The notes beneath the pieces are model-generated. The model worked only from the letters and a program-made list of their open reading frames with translations. It searched no databases and was not told where the DNA came from. This document shows positions 5,304-5,332 of a stretch of 5,332 nt of DNA, piece after piece. Numbering within the stretch: position 1 is the stretch's first letter; each line of letters starts with the position of its first letter. Origin of the DNA: CAVOBC01 sp963693635 (GTDB lineage Bacteria; Pseudomonadota; Gammaproteobacteria; Pseudomonadales; Azotimanducaceae). The position numbers and the translations under genes are program-made. Where the stretch lies: assembly GCA_963693635.1 (NCBI GenBank), contig CAVOBC010000336.1:1-5332 (forward strand). The letters run 5' to 3'.

Positions 5304-5332
5304 CGCGTGGCCTTGTGGCTAAATCAAGCGCG

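Noticed and set aside
5035..5322. Small open frames on both strands in the right-hand 220 bases
   Set aside because: They are Arg-, Pro- and Ser-rich, cross the terminator hairpin or the deacetylase start, and have no recognisable content. The stretch reads as noncoding leader.
1..5332. CRISPR array, tRNA, rRNA, insertion sequence
   Set aside because: No regularly spaced repeats, cloverleaf-like sequence, rRNA segment, transposase motif or terminal inverted repeats were seen.

Overview
This 5.3-kb, GC-rich window (about 60% GC by eye) looks bacterial. It has Shine-Dalgarno sites, tightly spaced genes, a Rho-independent-type terminator and no introns. The content and codon use would suit a proteobacterium or another high-GC environmental lineage, but nothing here fixes the taxon. 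All five genes I can support lie on the minus strand, so they are transcribed from right to left. The long plus-strand reading frames are antisense shadows of these genes.

Right to left: near the right edge (5266-5303) is a hairpin with a T-tract that works best on the minus strand, so it probably ends a gene lying outside the window. Next is a 152-to-219-base leader with a perfect 7-bp inverted repeat. Then come a cytosolic carbohydrate-esterase-4 (polysaccharide deacetylase-fold) hydrolase (5113-4274), a TauD/TfdA-family Fe(II)/2-oxoglutarate dioxygenase with an unusual N-terminal extension (4204-3083), and a phytanoyl-CoA dioxygenase (PhyH)-family Fe(II)/2-oxoglutarate oxygenase (2904-1882). 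These are followed by a small acidic protein of unknown function (1826-1545). Last is the N-terminal 446 residues of a SNF2-family ATPase/helicase (1338-1), cut by the left edge.

The first three genes look like a small-molecule module: one metal-dependent amide/ester-type hydrolase plus two oxygenases from different families that use the same cosubstrate. All three keep their catalytic residues, lack signal peptides and have good ribosome binding sites. The deacetylase and TauD genes are 69 bases apart. The TauD-PhyH gap is 178 bases and contains an operator-like palindrome, so PhyH may have its own promoter. The substrate cannot be read from the sequence.

The SNF2 protein belongs to the bacterial group related to RapA/HepA and to the SNF2 helicases of phage-defence systems such as DISARM. 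Whether it belongs to a defence island depends on sequence to the left of position 1. The best leads in the window are the two-oxygenase/deacetylase cluster, the unassigned small protein next to the helicase, and the truncated helicase itself.
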